DNA from: Photobacterium frigidiphilum
GTDB lineage: Bacteria > Pseudomonadota > Gammaproteobacteria > Enterobacterales > Vibrionaceae
Assembly (NCBI RefSeq): GCF_003025615.1
Contig: NZ_PYMJ01000011.1
Span: 62,001 to 126,000, forward strand
DNA: 64,000 nucleotides
Direction of reading: 5' to 3'
Of the stretch, positions 16,049-24,630 are shown piece by piece (the stretch's first letter is position 1; each line of letters opens with the position of its first letter). The position numbers and the translations under genes were made by a program. Under the pieces are notes generated by a model that did no database searches, was not told where the DNA came from, and worked only from the letters and a program-made list of their open reading frames with translations.

Positions 16049-16726
16049 ATGAAAGTAGTCGATTTTCTCAAGCAAAAGCGAGTTACGCTAGCGCAGCATC
16101 CATTTGAATTTAAAGACTGGCTATCACCCTCTATTCGCGATTACTGGATCGAGTTTTTAAGCAAAGCTAACAATAGTCAGCTTGCTACTTGGGTTAAAGA
16201 ACAAAAAATCGCATCCACTGGAGAATCAATTGCCCAACCGGCACCGGTTCAATTACACCCAGAAGCAGAAAAAATCCAAGCAGAACTGACAGCTACATTA
16301 GGGGAAGAAATTCACGTCGGTGATTGGCTGATTGTTGATCAATCTCGAATTAATAGCTTTGCAGCAGTAACAGAAGATCATCAATGGATTCACACTGACC
16401 AAGATCGTGCGGCAAATGAATCTCCATTTAAAACAACTATTGCGCATGGTTTTTTAACGTTATCTTTGCTATCGGTGTTAACAGACAGTGTTAACCCTGA
16501 AAACACTAAATTTCCTTCGGCTAAAATGACCGTCAATTACGGCCTGAACCAAGTTCGTTTCCCATACCCTGTTAAAGAAGGCAATCGCGTACGTGCACGT
16601 ACAAAGATTCAGTCTGTAACACCTATCAAGCGTGGGCTGGAAATTGTTCAAGAAATATCAGTAGAGATTGAAGGCTGTCGTCGACCTGGCTGTGTAGCAG
16701 AATCTGTTATTCGTTTGTATTTCTAA
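16049..16726 (+). CDS. MaoC-like (R)-specific enoyl-CoA hydratase
   Basis: A 225-residue protein. An N-terminal helical segment of about 75 residues precedes a hot-dog fold MaoC domain. The hydratase signature is clear: AVTEDHQWIHTDQDRA, with the catalytic Asp/His pair, then SPFKTTIAHGFLTLSLL. It should hydrate trans-2-enoyl-CoA to (R)-3-hydroxyacyl-CoA, as PhaJ-type enzymes do. Monocistronic, with an AGGTCAG-type ribosome binding site and a strong terminator after it. A palindrome in the 5' leader may be an operator. Confidence 0.85.
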   Translation: MKVVDFLKQKRVTLAQHPFEFKDWLSPSIRDYWIEFLSKANNSQLATWVKEQKIASTGESIAQPAPVQLHPEAEKIQAELTATLGEEIHVGDWLIVDQSRINSFAAVTEDHQWIHTDQDRAANESPFKTTIAHGFLTLSLLSVLTDSVNPENTKFPSAKMTVNYGLNQVRFPYPVKEGNRVRARTKIQSVTPIKRGLEIVQEISVEIEGCRRPGCVAESVIRLYF

Positions 16727-16760
16727 TATTAACGACTAAAAAGTTTTAGATATTCCCGAC

Positions 16761-16788
16761 AAAAAAGCCATCTACAGATGGCTTTTTT
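16761..16788. terminator. Bidirectional intrinsic terminator
   Basis: AAAAAAGCCATC and GATGGCTTTTTT with a TACA loop, between the convergent MaoC and AlkD-like genes. A and T runs on both sides let it serve both strands. Confidence 0.9.
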
Positions 16789-16826
16789 AGTTTAAGAGCA
16801 AAACATAAACACGCTATACAACGCTT

Positions 16827-17516
16827 TTAATCTTCTTTATTAATGACTTTTAACGCTTCTTTTTTGCTTAACGCTGACAGCTGCTTATTGTACTTCGCAA
16901 CAAACTCAATGACATAATCAGGGTTTGTTTTAGAATATTTCCGCAACACCCACCCTATTGCTTTGCGAATAAAGAACTCTTTTTCATTCGCAAGCAATAA
17001 AATCGTTTCTTCAAGCAATGGGACATTCGTGTCATTTTTATGCTTTAAGTGTGCGAGCAATGATGCACGACGTAGCCACATATTATCAGATTGACGCCAT
17101 TCAATAAGCTTTGCTTCAAACTCACGATGATCTTTAATTAAGTCACCAATCAAATTTGATGCGAGCTTATCAACGGTATCCCAGTTATCTGCGGTTTCTA
17201 ACATCTCTTCATAAATGCTGAATGCATCTGGTGTACGAAAAGCCTTGTAGTATTCGGCAACATCCATAGCCAAATACAGTTCTTCTCGATACACACCAGA
17301 CCATAGCCATAATACCAATCGACGATACTGAACAAAGTCGACGACATCGGTATGCTCACGTGCTTTTTTGAATACAGCTTTACGCTCAGGTGCTTTTACG
17401 CCATAAAACGGTTGTTCCGTTTTCATATATTCTTGCATGGAAATAGCATCATCAGCATTTGATACTTCTACCAAATGTTGTTGCATATAAATAACCATGG
17501 GGATCATCAATGACAT
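16827..17516 (-). CDS. DNA alkylation repair enzyme, AlkD-like HEAT-repeat glycosylase
   Basis: A 229-residue all-helical protein of the DNA_alkylation family. The conserved segment FFIRKAIGWVLRKYSKTNPD near residue 188 is typical of AlkD. The helical pairs LWLWSGVYREELYLAMD and NMWLRRASLLAHL form the HEAT-like scaffold. Such proteins remove N3- and N7-alkylated purines without flipping the base. The start at 17516 has AAGGAAG nine bases upstream. Monocistronic and convergent with the hydratase gene. Confidence 0.85.
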   Translation of the reverse strand: MSLMIPMVIYMQQHLVEVSNADDAISMQEYMKTEQPFYGVKAPERKAVFKKAREHTDVVDFVQYRRLVLWLWSGVYREELYLAMDVAEYYKAFRTPDAFSIYEEMLETADNWDTVDKLASNLIGDLIKDHREFEAKLIEWRQSDNMWLRRASLLAHLKHKNDTNVPLLEETILLLANEKEFFIRKAIGWVLRKYSKTNPDYVIEFVAKYNKQLSALSKKEALKVINKED

Positions 17517-17702
17517 GACGATTACTTCCTTCTAAAGCAGACTTATTACTTATATTGGCTCGTATTTAGCGTATAGCTAAGAGCCTTTATTATATTGGGC
17601 AGCATTTGAACACAAGTTACATCACTTTAACAATACATGATGCAACTTATTGTTCATTCTGGTTATTGTCTTTTAGATAACAACACTTTCATTCTAAACT
17701 GG

Positions 17703-18521
17703 CTATTTTTTCCTCACATTACTGATCTTTCCTTGATAGCTTAAGTAATCAAGAATGGAATCAATTTGTTCTGTAGACAAATCAAGATGATCAGGCATTT
17801 GGGTATAGCGAAATTGAGAGGGCTGTTTAATAAATTTACGTAGCATATCTTTCGAACGATAAGACACAACGCTCATGGGTGCATTCAAATCAGGTCCTAG
17901 CTTCCCCCCTTGCTGATCCATCGAATGGCATTTAATACAACGGTCTTTAAAGATTTCAAAACCTTGATACACAGTTGAGGCTAACTCAACACCTTCGGGA
18001 TACACTAATGGGTATTGATCTTTAAATTGAAGCATATTGACGCTAGCCAATTGGTAAGGCCACGGGAAAGCTTGTTCTGGTGTTTGCTTCTCTCCTTTCC
18101 ACACCATGTAAAAAGGACCAGGGTTGGCTTTGTGGTGCCCTATCGGCTGCCAACCTGCATCTGCTTTATAAACAATATAACCACCAGCTATTGATATTTT
18201 GTCAAAGGTTGAAACCGCTTGATAGCCATCTAGCGCTGTAAATTTAACATCGGTGTAGGCTTTATTTTTCCAGTCTTTCCCGTATGCCAATACCATGACA
18301 TCATTAAGCAAAAACGCATCATAGGCTTTCTCTGCCTCATAATGGGGGTCATAAATTGTAATTTGATGCGTTGGTAATTTGTCTTTCAATGCACTTAATG
18401 AAAATGTTTGTTCGTTTTGATCCGATTCTGAAAACATCAGCGTTGCTTGTTCAGCATAAGCATCTAATGACACCACGCAAATAGCTGATAATGAAATCGC
18501 TCTTATGATTTCCCTAATCAT
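17703..18521 (-). CDS. Periplasmic c-type cytochrome with N-terminal oxidoreductase-like domain
   Basis: A protein of about 272 residues. The start at 18521 is preferred because AAGGAAGAG is just before it; the frame itself extends nine codons upstream. A signal peptide (MIREIIRAISLS, cleavage after DAYA) leads to the periplasm. Residues 25-180 form a domain resembling molybdopterin-oxidoreductase or sulfite-dehydrogenase-like folds but with no cofactor motif I can name. The C-terminal third is a class I cytochrome c with the haem motif CIKCH and a likely axial methionine in QMPDHLD. It is probably an electron-transfer subunit. No redox partner is adjacent. Confidence 0.75.
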   Translation of the reverse strand: MIREIIRAISLSAICVVSLDAYAEQATLMFSESDQNEQTFSLSALKDKLPTHQITIYDPHYEAEKAYDAFLLNDVMVLAYGKDWKNKAYTDVKFTALDGYQAVSTFDKISIAGGYIVYKADAGWQPIGHHKANPGPFYMVWKGEKQTPEQAFPWPYQLASVNMLQFKDQYPLVYPEGVELASTVYQGFEIFKDRCIKCHSMDQQGGKLGPDLNAPMSVVSYRSKDMLRKFIKQPSQFRYTQMPDHLDLSTEQIDSILDYLSYQGKISNVRKK

Positions 18522-18842
18522 CGCTCTTCCTTTAATTATTTGATGCATTACCTAAATATTACAAAAATAACCCGCTTCAACACTGCCTTTAACTTTCCAA
18601 CCATCAATTAACTTTTCACATACAAAACACAATACATCATCGACACAAGATTGGTAACATCCACCGACCACAATACTGCCAATTTGTTAACCATAACGTT
18701 CACCTTAAATCCAAACATTACAACATCCTGAAAGAACAGTATTTAGACCGATTTAATTGACGGTTCAGCTTCTACTTTCTAGGGTGAATATAGGGAAATG
18801 CATAAACAATAGAAAACACCATGGCTAATTTAGGGAATAAAT

Positions 18843-20210
18843 ATGAATGCCAGAGATGTTAAAACGATCGATGATGCAAAAAAAATAATAACAGAACGTA
18901 AAATCACCCACGTAAAAGTCGGCTTATTCGATAACGATGGCGTCATGCGTGGTAAATACATGTCTAAGTCTAAATTCTTTTCTTCTTTAGAACATGGCTT
19001 TGCTTTTTGTGATGTTGTTCTTGGCTGGGATGTTAAAGATCAGCTGTACGATAATGCGCAATATACGGGGTGGCACACGGGTTACCCTGACGCCCCCGTT
19101 AGAATTATTCCAGAAAGCTGCCGTGATGTACTTGATGAAGATGGCATGCTGTTATTCATTGCAGAATTTACAGAAGATGCTGAAAAAGTATGTCCACGAG
19201 CGACGCTACGCCGTGTATTACAGCTTGCCGATAAAATGGAATTCAATGTGCAAGCCGCTTTTGAATATGAATTCTTTCTTTTCAACGAAACCCCACATTC
19301 AGCAAGAGAAAAAGGCTTCAGTAACCTTGAAACCATTACACCTGATTGGTTTGGTTATTCCATGATTCGTAATTCGACTTACTCGGGGCTCTACAAAAGT
19401 ATTCTTGCCATGGGTGAAAAGATGGACTTCCCCATAGAAAGTATTCATTCCGAAACAGGCCCTGGAGTAATAGAAGCAGCGATCACTGTTGATCACGCAA
19501 TCAATGCCGCAGATAAAGCCGCGCTATTTAAAACTTATATGAAGGTATTAGCCCAAAAAAATGATCTACTCGCCACCTTCATGGCGAAATGGAGTAACGA
19601 CTACCCCGGTCAGAGCGGACATATTCATATTTCGTTGCAGAACAAAGACGGTTCTTCTGCTTTTTTTGAGGCCAATAACGATCTCAATATGAGTGATATT
19701 CAGCGTCACTTTCTTGCTGGACAGCAACGCTTAATGCCAGAAATTTTGTGCATGATTGCGCCAACCATTAATAGCTATTCACGCATGGTTCCGGGGTTTT
19801 GGGCACCCACAGAGGCAACTTGGGGCGTAGAAAACCGAACAACGGCATTACGCTTAATTAAAGGTTCAGAAAAATCACAACGAGTAGAATATCGAATAGG
19901 TGCGGCAGATGCAAACCCCTACCTTGCTTTAGCAGCAGCACTCGCATCTGGGTTGTATGGCATCGCCCAGCAATGGGAACCTTTCGACCAAGTTATAGGC
20001 AATGCTTACGATCAGCAACACCCGCAGGAATTACAGTTGCCTCATACATTATGGGAAGCAGCCCAACGTTTTAAAGCATCAAACGCTGCACGTGAAATGT
20101 TTGGCAATGAATTTGTTGATCACTTTACAGCATCACGAGAATGGGAAGAGCGTGAATTTAGGAAGCATGTCACTGACTGGGAATTAAATCGTTACTTTGA
20201 AATTATCTAA
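18843..20210 (+). CDS. Glutamine synthetase-like gamma-glutamyl-amine ligase (PuuA/IpuC type)
   Basis: A 455-residue member of the glutamine synthetase fold. The N-terminal beta-grasp segment (VKVGLFDNDGVMRGKY) is followed by the catalytic domain with FEYEFFLF, a glutamate/metal site in SETGPGVIEA, and SGHIHISLQ. NRTTALRLIKG and RVEYRIGAADANPYLA match the C-terminal ATP site. The DNDGVMRGKY form is typical of enzymes that join glutamate to amines, not ammonia. It heads an operon with two dehydrogenases and a hydrolase, so it probably activates an amine by gamma-glutamylation. Confidence 0.82.
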   Translation: MNARDVKTIDDAKKIITERKITHVKVGLFDNDGVMRGKYMSKSKFFSSLEHGFAFCDVVLGWDVKDQLYDNAQYTGWHTGYPDAPVRIIPESCRDVLDEDGMLLFIAEFTEDAEKVCPRATLRRVLQLADKMEFNVQAAFEYEFFLFNETPHSAREKGFSNLETITPDWFGYSMIRNSTYSGLYKSILAMGEKMDFPIESIHSETGPGVIEAAITVDHAINAADKAALFKTYMKVLAQKNDLLATFMAKWSNDYPGQSGHIHISLQNKDGSSAFFEANNDLNMSDIQRHFLAGQQRLMPEILCMIAPTINSYSRMVPGFWAPTEATWGVENRTTALRLIKGSEKSQRVEYRIGAADANPYLALAAALASGLYGIAQQWEPFDQVIGNAYDQQHPQELQLPHTLWEAAQRFKASNAAREMFGNEFVDHFTASREWEEREFRKHVTDWELNRYFEII

Positions 20211-20267
20211 TCTAGTTTTAGATAATCAGACTATTAACCACTTATCGGCCTAGATAAAGGAGAATAC

Positions 20268-21677
20268 ATGTCAAATATAAACTCAATTAATGCAGAAATT
20301 TCCGTTATCTCACCGATTGATAATGATGTATATATCACTCGACCATTTGCATCGCTCACTCACATTACAACATCGTTGAAGCAAGCCAAATTGGCTCAAA
20401 AACAATGGCAAGCAACACCATTGGCTGAACGTAAAATTCTGTGTAGCAAAGCCATAGATTGGCTAGTCACTAACAAGCATCAGCTCGCAGAGGAAATTAC
20501 GTGGATGATGGGACGCCCGATTCAATATAGCCAAGGTGAAACCGCAGGGTTAGAAGAACGTGCTCGGCATATGATTGCGATCAGTGATGACGCATTGGCA
20601 ACGATTGAGTTACCAGAAAAGCCTCACTTTACGCGCTATATAAAACGGGTTCCGTTAGGCACTGTATTTATCGTTGCACCGTGGAACTATCCGTACCTGA
20701 CCGCAATCAATTCCATCATACCAGCATTGTTATCAGGCAATAGCGTTGTACTTAAACACTCTGTGCAAACACCTTTATGTGCAGAGCGCCTATTTCAAGC
20801 CTTCACAGAAGCAGGCTTACCGGAAGGTGTGTTTCAGTATCTGCATTTAACGCATCAAGACACAGAGCATGTTATTTCATCAGGTTGTATCAATCATGTC
20901 GCGTTCACTGGTTCTGTTAAGGGTGGAAAAGCCATCGAACAATTCGCTGCTGGGCATTTAATCAGTGTGGGGTTAGAGCTTGGTGGAAAAGACCCTGCGT
21001 ATGTGCGCTCTGATGCTAACCTACAAGACGCTGTTGATACTATTATTGATGGGGCTTTTTTTAACTCAGGACAATCTTGCTGCAGCATTGAACGTGCTTA
21101 TGTACATAGTAGTATTTATGATGCTTTTATTGAAAAGGCCGTGTTACTAATCAATCAATATCAACTCGGTCGTTCAGATAACCTTAATACCACATTAGGC
21201 CCGCTTGTTAACGGAAAAGCCGCTGATTTTGTACGAGAGCAAACACAAGAAGCAATTCAACAAGGGGCAAAGCCACATATTGATGAACACCATTTTACCA
21301 ACAGCCAAGCTGGCAGCGCCTATCTTGCCCCTCAATTGCTTACCAACGTAAATCATACAATGCGAATAATGACAGAAGAAACCTTCGGCCCCGCCCTTGG
21401 CATACAAAAAGTAGAATCCGATCAAGAAGCAATCATATTGATGAATGACAGTGACTTTGGTCTTACCGCGTGCATTTTCACTCAAGACATAGACAAAGGC
21501 ATCCATCTTGGGGATCAATTAGAAACAGGGACATTTTTCATTAATCGTTGTGATTACCTAGATCCAGCGCTTGCATGGGCGGGTATTAAGCAATCTGGTC
21601 GAGGCTGTACTCTATCTTCTATCGGGTTTGAGCAATTAACGCGTCCTAAGTCGTACCATGTAAAGCACCTAATATAA
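20268..21677 (+). CDS. NAD(P)-dependent aldehyde dehydrogenase
   Basis: A 469-residue aldehyde dehydrogenase. The catalytic cysteine is in NSGQSCCSIERAYVH near residue 270. The general base is in VGLELGGKDPAY near 235, and the cofactor site is in FTGSVKGG. No signal peptide. It starts 57 bases after the ligase gene with an AAGGAG ribosome binding site. In the inferred pathway it would oxidise a gamma-glutamyl-aminoaldehyde to the acid, as PuuC does in putrescine breakdown. Confidence 0.88.
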   Translation: MSNINSINAEISVISPIDNDVYITRPFASLTHITTSLKQAKLAQKQWQATPLAERKILCSKAIDWLVTNKHQLAEEITWMMGRPIQYSQGETAGLEERARHMIAISDDALATIELPEKPHFTRYIKRVPLGTVFIVAPWNYPYLTAINSIIPALLSGNSVVLKHSVQTPLCAERLFQAFTEAGLPEGVFQYLHLTHQDTEHVISSGCINHVAFTGSVKGGKAIEQFAAGHLISVGLELGGKDPAYVRSDANLQDAVDTIIDGAFFNSGQSCCSIERAYVHSSIYDAFIEKAVLLINQYQLGRSDNLNTTLGPLVNGKAADFVREQTQEAIQQGAKPHIDEHHFTNSQAGSAYLAPQLLTNVNHTMRIMTEETFGPALGIQKVESDQEAIILMNDSDFGLTACIFTQDIDKGIHLGDQLETGTFFINRCDYLDPALAWAGIKQSGRGCTLSSIGFEQLTRPKSYHVKHLI

Positions 21678-21725
21678 GCATTTCTAATGCCTTCTTGAAT
21701 CCACCGTTTATGTAGAGGAATAACT

Positions 21726-22883
21726 ATGTTACACGGTAACTGGAATTACCCCACTTCAATATCTGTTGGTGTTGGCTGTGTTAATGAAATCCCCCAAGTA
21801 TGCCAAGAGTTAGGTATTCAATCACCGTTATTGGTAACCGATCAAGGATTAGCCCATTTACCTGTTGTTCAAGCTATCTTAAAAGATTGTCATAACGCTG
21901 GGTTAACCATTCATTTGTTCAGCAAAGTACAAAGCAACCCAACAGGTGAAAATGTAGACGATGGTGTTAAAGCATTTAATGCTGGGCGACATGATGCTGT
22001 TATTGCTTTTGGGGGCGGTTCTAGTATCGATACCGCTAAAGCCATTGCCTTGATCGCCAAACAAATTCATTCTTTGTGGGATTTTGAAGATGTCGGTGAT
22101 AACTGGAAGCGTGCCATTACAGAATTAATTGCCCCAATAATAGCGATACCAACCACTGCTGGTACAGGTTCTGAAGTGGGTCGAGCCTCTGTTATAACCG
22201 ATCAAGAAGAACAGGTTAAAAAGATAATATTTCACCCAAAGATGTTGCCATTAAAAGTGCTTTTAGACCCAAATGTCACTCTCACACTTCCCGCTGAAAT
22301 TACCGCCGCAACAGGAATGGATGCGCTGTCTCATAACCTTGAAGCACTGTGCTCACCGTCGTATCACCCTATGGCAGAAGGTATTGCGCTGGAAGGTATA
22401 CGTCTAATTAAAGAGTACCTACCTATTGCTTATCATAATGGCCTCGATATTGATGCTCGAACTCAGATGCTAGTCGCATCCAGTATGGGAGCAACATCAT
22501 TCCAAAAAGGCCTAGGAGGAATGCACGCCATCGCTCATACACTCGGGGCACTTTATAACAAACATCACGGGTTATTAAACGCCATATTAATGCCTTATGT
22601 CATGGTCGCAAACCGCCGAGAAATCGAGCTAAAGATGACACGTGTAGGTAGCTATATCGCACTCCGACAAGCTAACTTTGATGGTGTTTTAGAATGGATT
22701 TTACAGCTACGTAAAGACCTTGGTATTCCGCATACATTAAGTGCAATTGGCATAGATACATTACAACGCGAATTGGTTGGTAAAATGTCAGCATCAGATG
22801 CCTCAGCAAGCAGTAACCCTATTAAATTCAACGCAGAGCAATACTCAATTATTTTTGCAAATGCAGTAAAAGGGACACTTTAA
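21726..22883 (+). CDS. Iron-containing (group III) alcohol dehydrogenase
   Basis: A 385-residue Fe-type alcohol dehydrogenase. The nucleotide site GGGSSIDTAKA near residue 97 and TTAGTGSEVGRASVI are present. The metal ligands lie in DALSHNLEALCSPSYHP, GMHAIAHTLGA and NKHHGLLNA. It starts 48 bases after the aldehyde dehydrogenase gene, so the two are probably co-transcribed. An alcohol dehydrogenase plus aldehyde dehydrogenase points to a hydroxylated amine as the starting compound. Confidence 0.88.
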   Translation: MLHGNWNYPTSISVGVGCVNEIPQVCQELGIQSPLLVTDQGLAHLPVVQAILKDCHNAGLTIHLFSKVQSNPTGENVDDGVKAFNAGRHDAVIAFGGGSSIDTAKAIALIAKQIHSLWDFEDVGDNWKRAITELIAPIIAIPTTAGTGSEVGRASVITDQEEQVKKIIFHPKMLPLKVLLDPNVTLTLPAEITAATGMDALSHNLEALCSPSYHPMAEGIALEGIRLIKEYLPIAYHNGLDIDARTQMLVASSMGATSFQKGLGGMHAIAHTLGALYNKHHGLLNAILMPYVMVANRREIELKMTRVGSYIALRQANFDGVLEWILQLRKDLGIPHTLSAIGIDTLQRELVGKMSASDASASSNPIKFNAEQYSIIFANAVKGTL

Positions 22884-22947
22884 GTAATGTTCGTATACAC
22901 TTTTATTAACGAGATATTTATTCAGCCAACCGTATGGATATGATTAG

Positions 22948-23685
22948 ATGAAACTGGGTATTTTATTGTGTGACGACGTAAGATCTGAACTTCAAATCAG
23001 GCATAATAATTATCCTGAAATGTTCTCCGATATATTACTCAATGCAGACCCAACGCTTGAGTTAGTGTTTTATCGTGTTATGGATAATCAATTTCCAACA
23101 TCACTCAGTGAATGCGATGCGTATATTGGTTCAGGTAGCAAATACAGTGTTTACGATGATATTCCGTGGATCCACCATTTAGCACAATTTGTTCGCGATC
23201 TTTATCAACGCCAAATCCCTTTTGTTGGTGTCTGTTTTGGGCATCAAATGATTGCACATGCTTTAGGTGGCACTGTCGTACAATCTGAAAATGGCTGGGG
23301 TGTTGGTTTAAAAACATGGTCTTTAGTCGCAACCAAGCAATGGATGCAATCCGATCGTAAAGTGGAAGAAAAAAGCACATTTTCACTTGCCGTAAGTCAT
23401 CAAGATCAAGTAGTAGGTTTACCTGACGATACAGAGATATTAGCAAGCAGTAACTTTTGCCCACATGCAATGATCCAACTCGGACAACATTTTCTTGGCA
23501 TACAAGGACACCCTGAATTCACCAGCAGTTACTCGCGAGATTTAATGATAGCCCGCCGTGGCGATATGCCAGCTTACGTTATTGAAGCCGCTAAAGCCTC
23601 ACTCGATCAATACATTGATCAAGCAGAAGTTACGCAATGGATGCTGGAATTCATCAAATTAAGCATCAGTAGAGTGCCTAATTAA
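22948..23685 (+). CDS. Class I glutamine amidotransferase-like gamma-glutamyl hydrolase
   Basis: A 245-residue class I glutamine amidotransferase domain standing alone. The nucleophile elbow is GVCFGHQMIAHALGG near residue 94, with the His/Glu pair in IQGHPEF near 190. Without a synthetase partner, such proteins act as gamma-glutamyl hydrolases, as PuuD does (though PuuD belongs to a different subfamily). In this operon it would release glutamate from the oxidised conjugate. It starts 64 bases after the alcohol dehydrogenase gene. Confidence 0.82.
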   Translation: MKLGILLCDDVRSELQIRHNNYPEMFSDILLNADPTLELVFYRVMDNQFPTSLSECDAYIGSGSKYSVYDDIPWIHHLAQFVRDLYQRQIPFVGVCFGHQMIAHALGGTVVQSENGWGVGLKTWSLVATKQWMQSDRKVEEKSTFSLAVSHQDQVVGLPDDTEILASSNFCPHAMIQLGQHFLGIQGHPEFTSSYSRDLMIARRGDMPAYVIEAAKASLDQYIDQAEVTQWMLEFIKLSISRVPN

Positions 23686-23818
23686 ACATTCTACTTATAA
23701 GTTTACGCATAGGTTGGTGACACTGACTCAACAGAGCTTAATGCGTTCAGCAATTCGGGAGTGAACTATACTTAAAGCCACAATTTTACTATGGCTAAAT
23801 AGTACCGAGGATAGCGTC

Positions 23819-24358
23819 ATGAAAATTGTCGTTTATGTCTTTAGCGTGATATTGCTTTTTGCTGGCTATATCTCAACATCTGTCGCAAATGAAAAGTCTC
23901 AGGCAATGTTAGAAGATGCATTGAGTGCTGCGCCATCGTCACTAAAAGACAAAGTAACAGTGATGGACTGGGAGCAAAATGTTCTGCAAAAAGGTGATAG
24001 TAACTACATCTGCTTTCCTACTCCAGCTCAGTTGCAAGGTAAAGCCCCTATGTGTATGGATAAATCATGGATGGAATGGGCAGATGCGTGGATGAATAAG
24101 AAGCCTTTTACTGCAAAAACCATTGGTATCTCGTACATGTTAGCAGGCGATGACGGAGCAAGTAATACCGACCCATACGCCGAAGGAGCAACAGCAGATA
24201 ATGATTGGGTTAAAGAAGGTCCACATTTAATGATCATTACACCTGATAAGGCGCTTTTAGATTCCTTATCAACAGACCCACACAATGGCGGTCCCTATGT
24301 TATGTGGAAAGACACACCTTATGTTCACATCATGATTCCTGTTGGTATTCGTAAGTAA
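23819..24358 (+). CDS. Conserved exported protein of unknown function
   Basis: A 179-residue protein with a signal peptide (MKIVVYVFSVILLFAG, cleavage near SVAN-E). The mature part has two cysteines in YICFPTPAQ and PMCMDK, a tryptophan-rich stretch (SWMEWADAWMN), and a C-terminal block PHNGGPYVMWKDTPYVHIMIP. I do not recognise the family. A GAGG ribosome binding site precedes it and a good terminator follows, so it is a single-gene unit. Probably periplasmic. Confidence 0.7.
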   Translation: MKIVVYVFSVILLFAGYISTSVANEKSQAMLEDALSAAPSSLKDKVTVMDWEQNVLQKGDSNYICFPTPAQLQGKAPMCMDKSWMEWADAWMNKKPFTAKTIGISYMLAGDDGASNTDPYAEGATADNDWVKEGPHLMIITPDKALLDSLSTDPHNGGPYVMWKDTPYVHIMIPVGIRK

Positions 24359-24389
24359 TTATCTTTTAATGTATCAAATAAAACTTAAA

Positions 24390-24415
24390 CGGCTGAATAA
24401 TCAGCCGCGTTTTTG
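24390..24415 (+). terminator. Intrinsic terminator
   Basis: CGGCTGA and TCAGCCG with an ATAA loop, then CGTTTTT, 32 bases after the exported protein gene. Confidence 0.85.
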
Positions 24416-24630
24416 TACAAAAAATAGCATTAAGCCATAACAAAACGAACGTTAGTATTTCATAACGTAAAAAACAAAAACTTAATGATATACTCACTCT
24501 TTAGCAGCATTCTTTTCATAATCAAGTACACTATAGGCATGTAAGAATAGTTCGTGAATCTACATTCTAATAGGCGCAGTTGAGACTCCTATTGAATCAA
24601 TGATTATTAGAAAAGAAAATACTAAGTACC

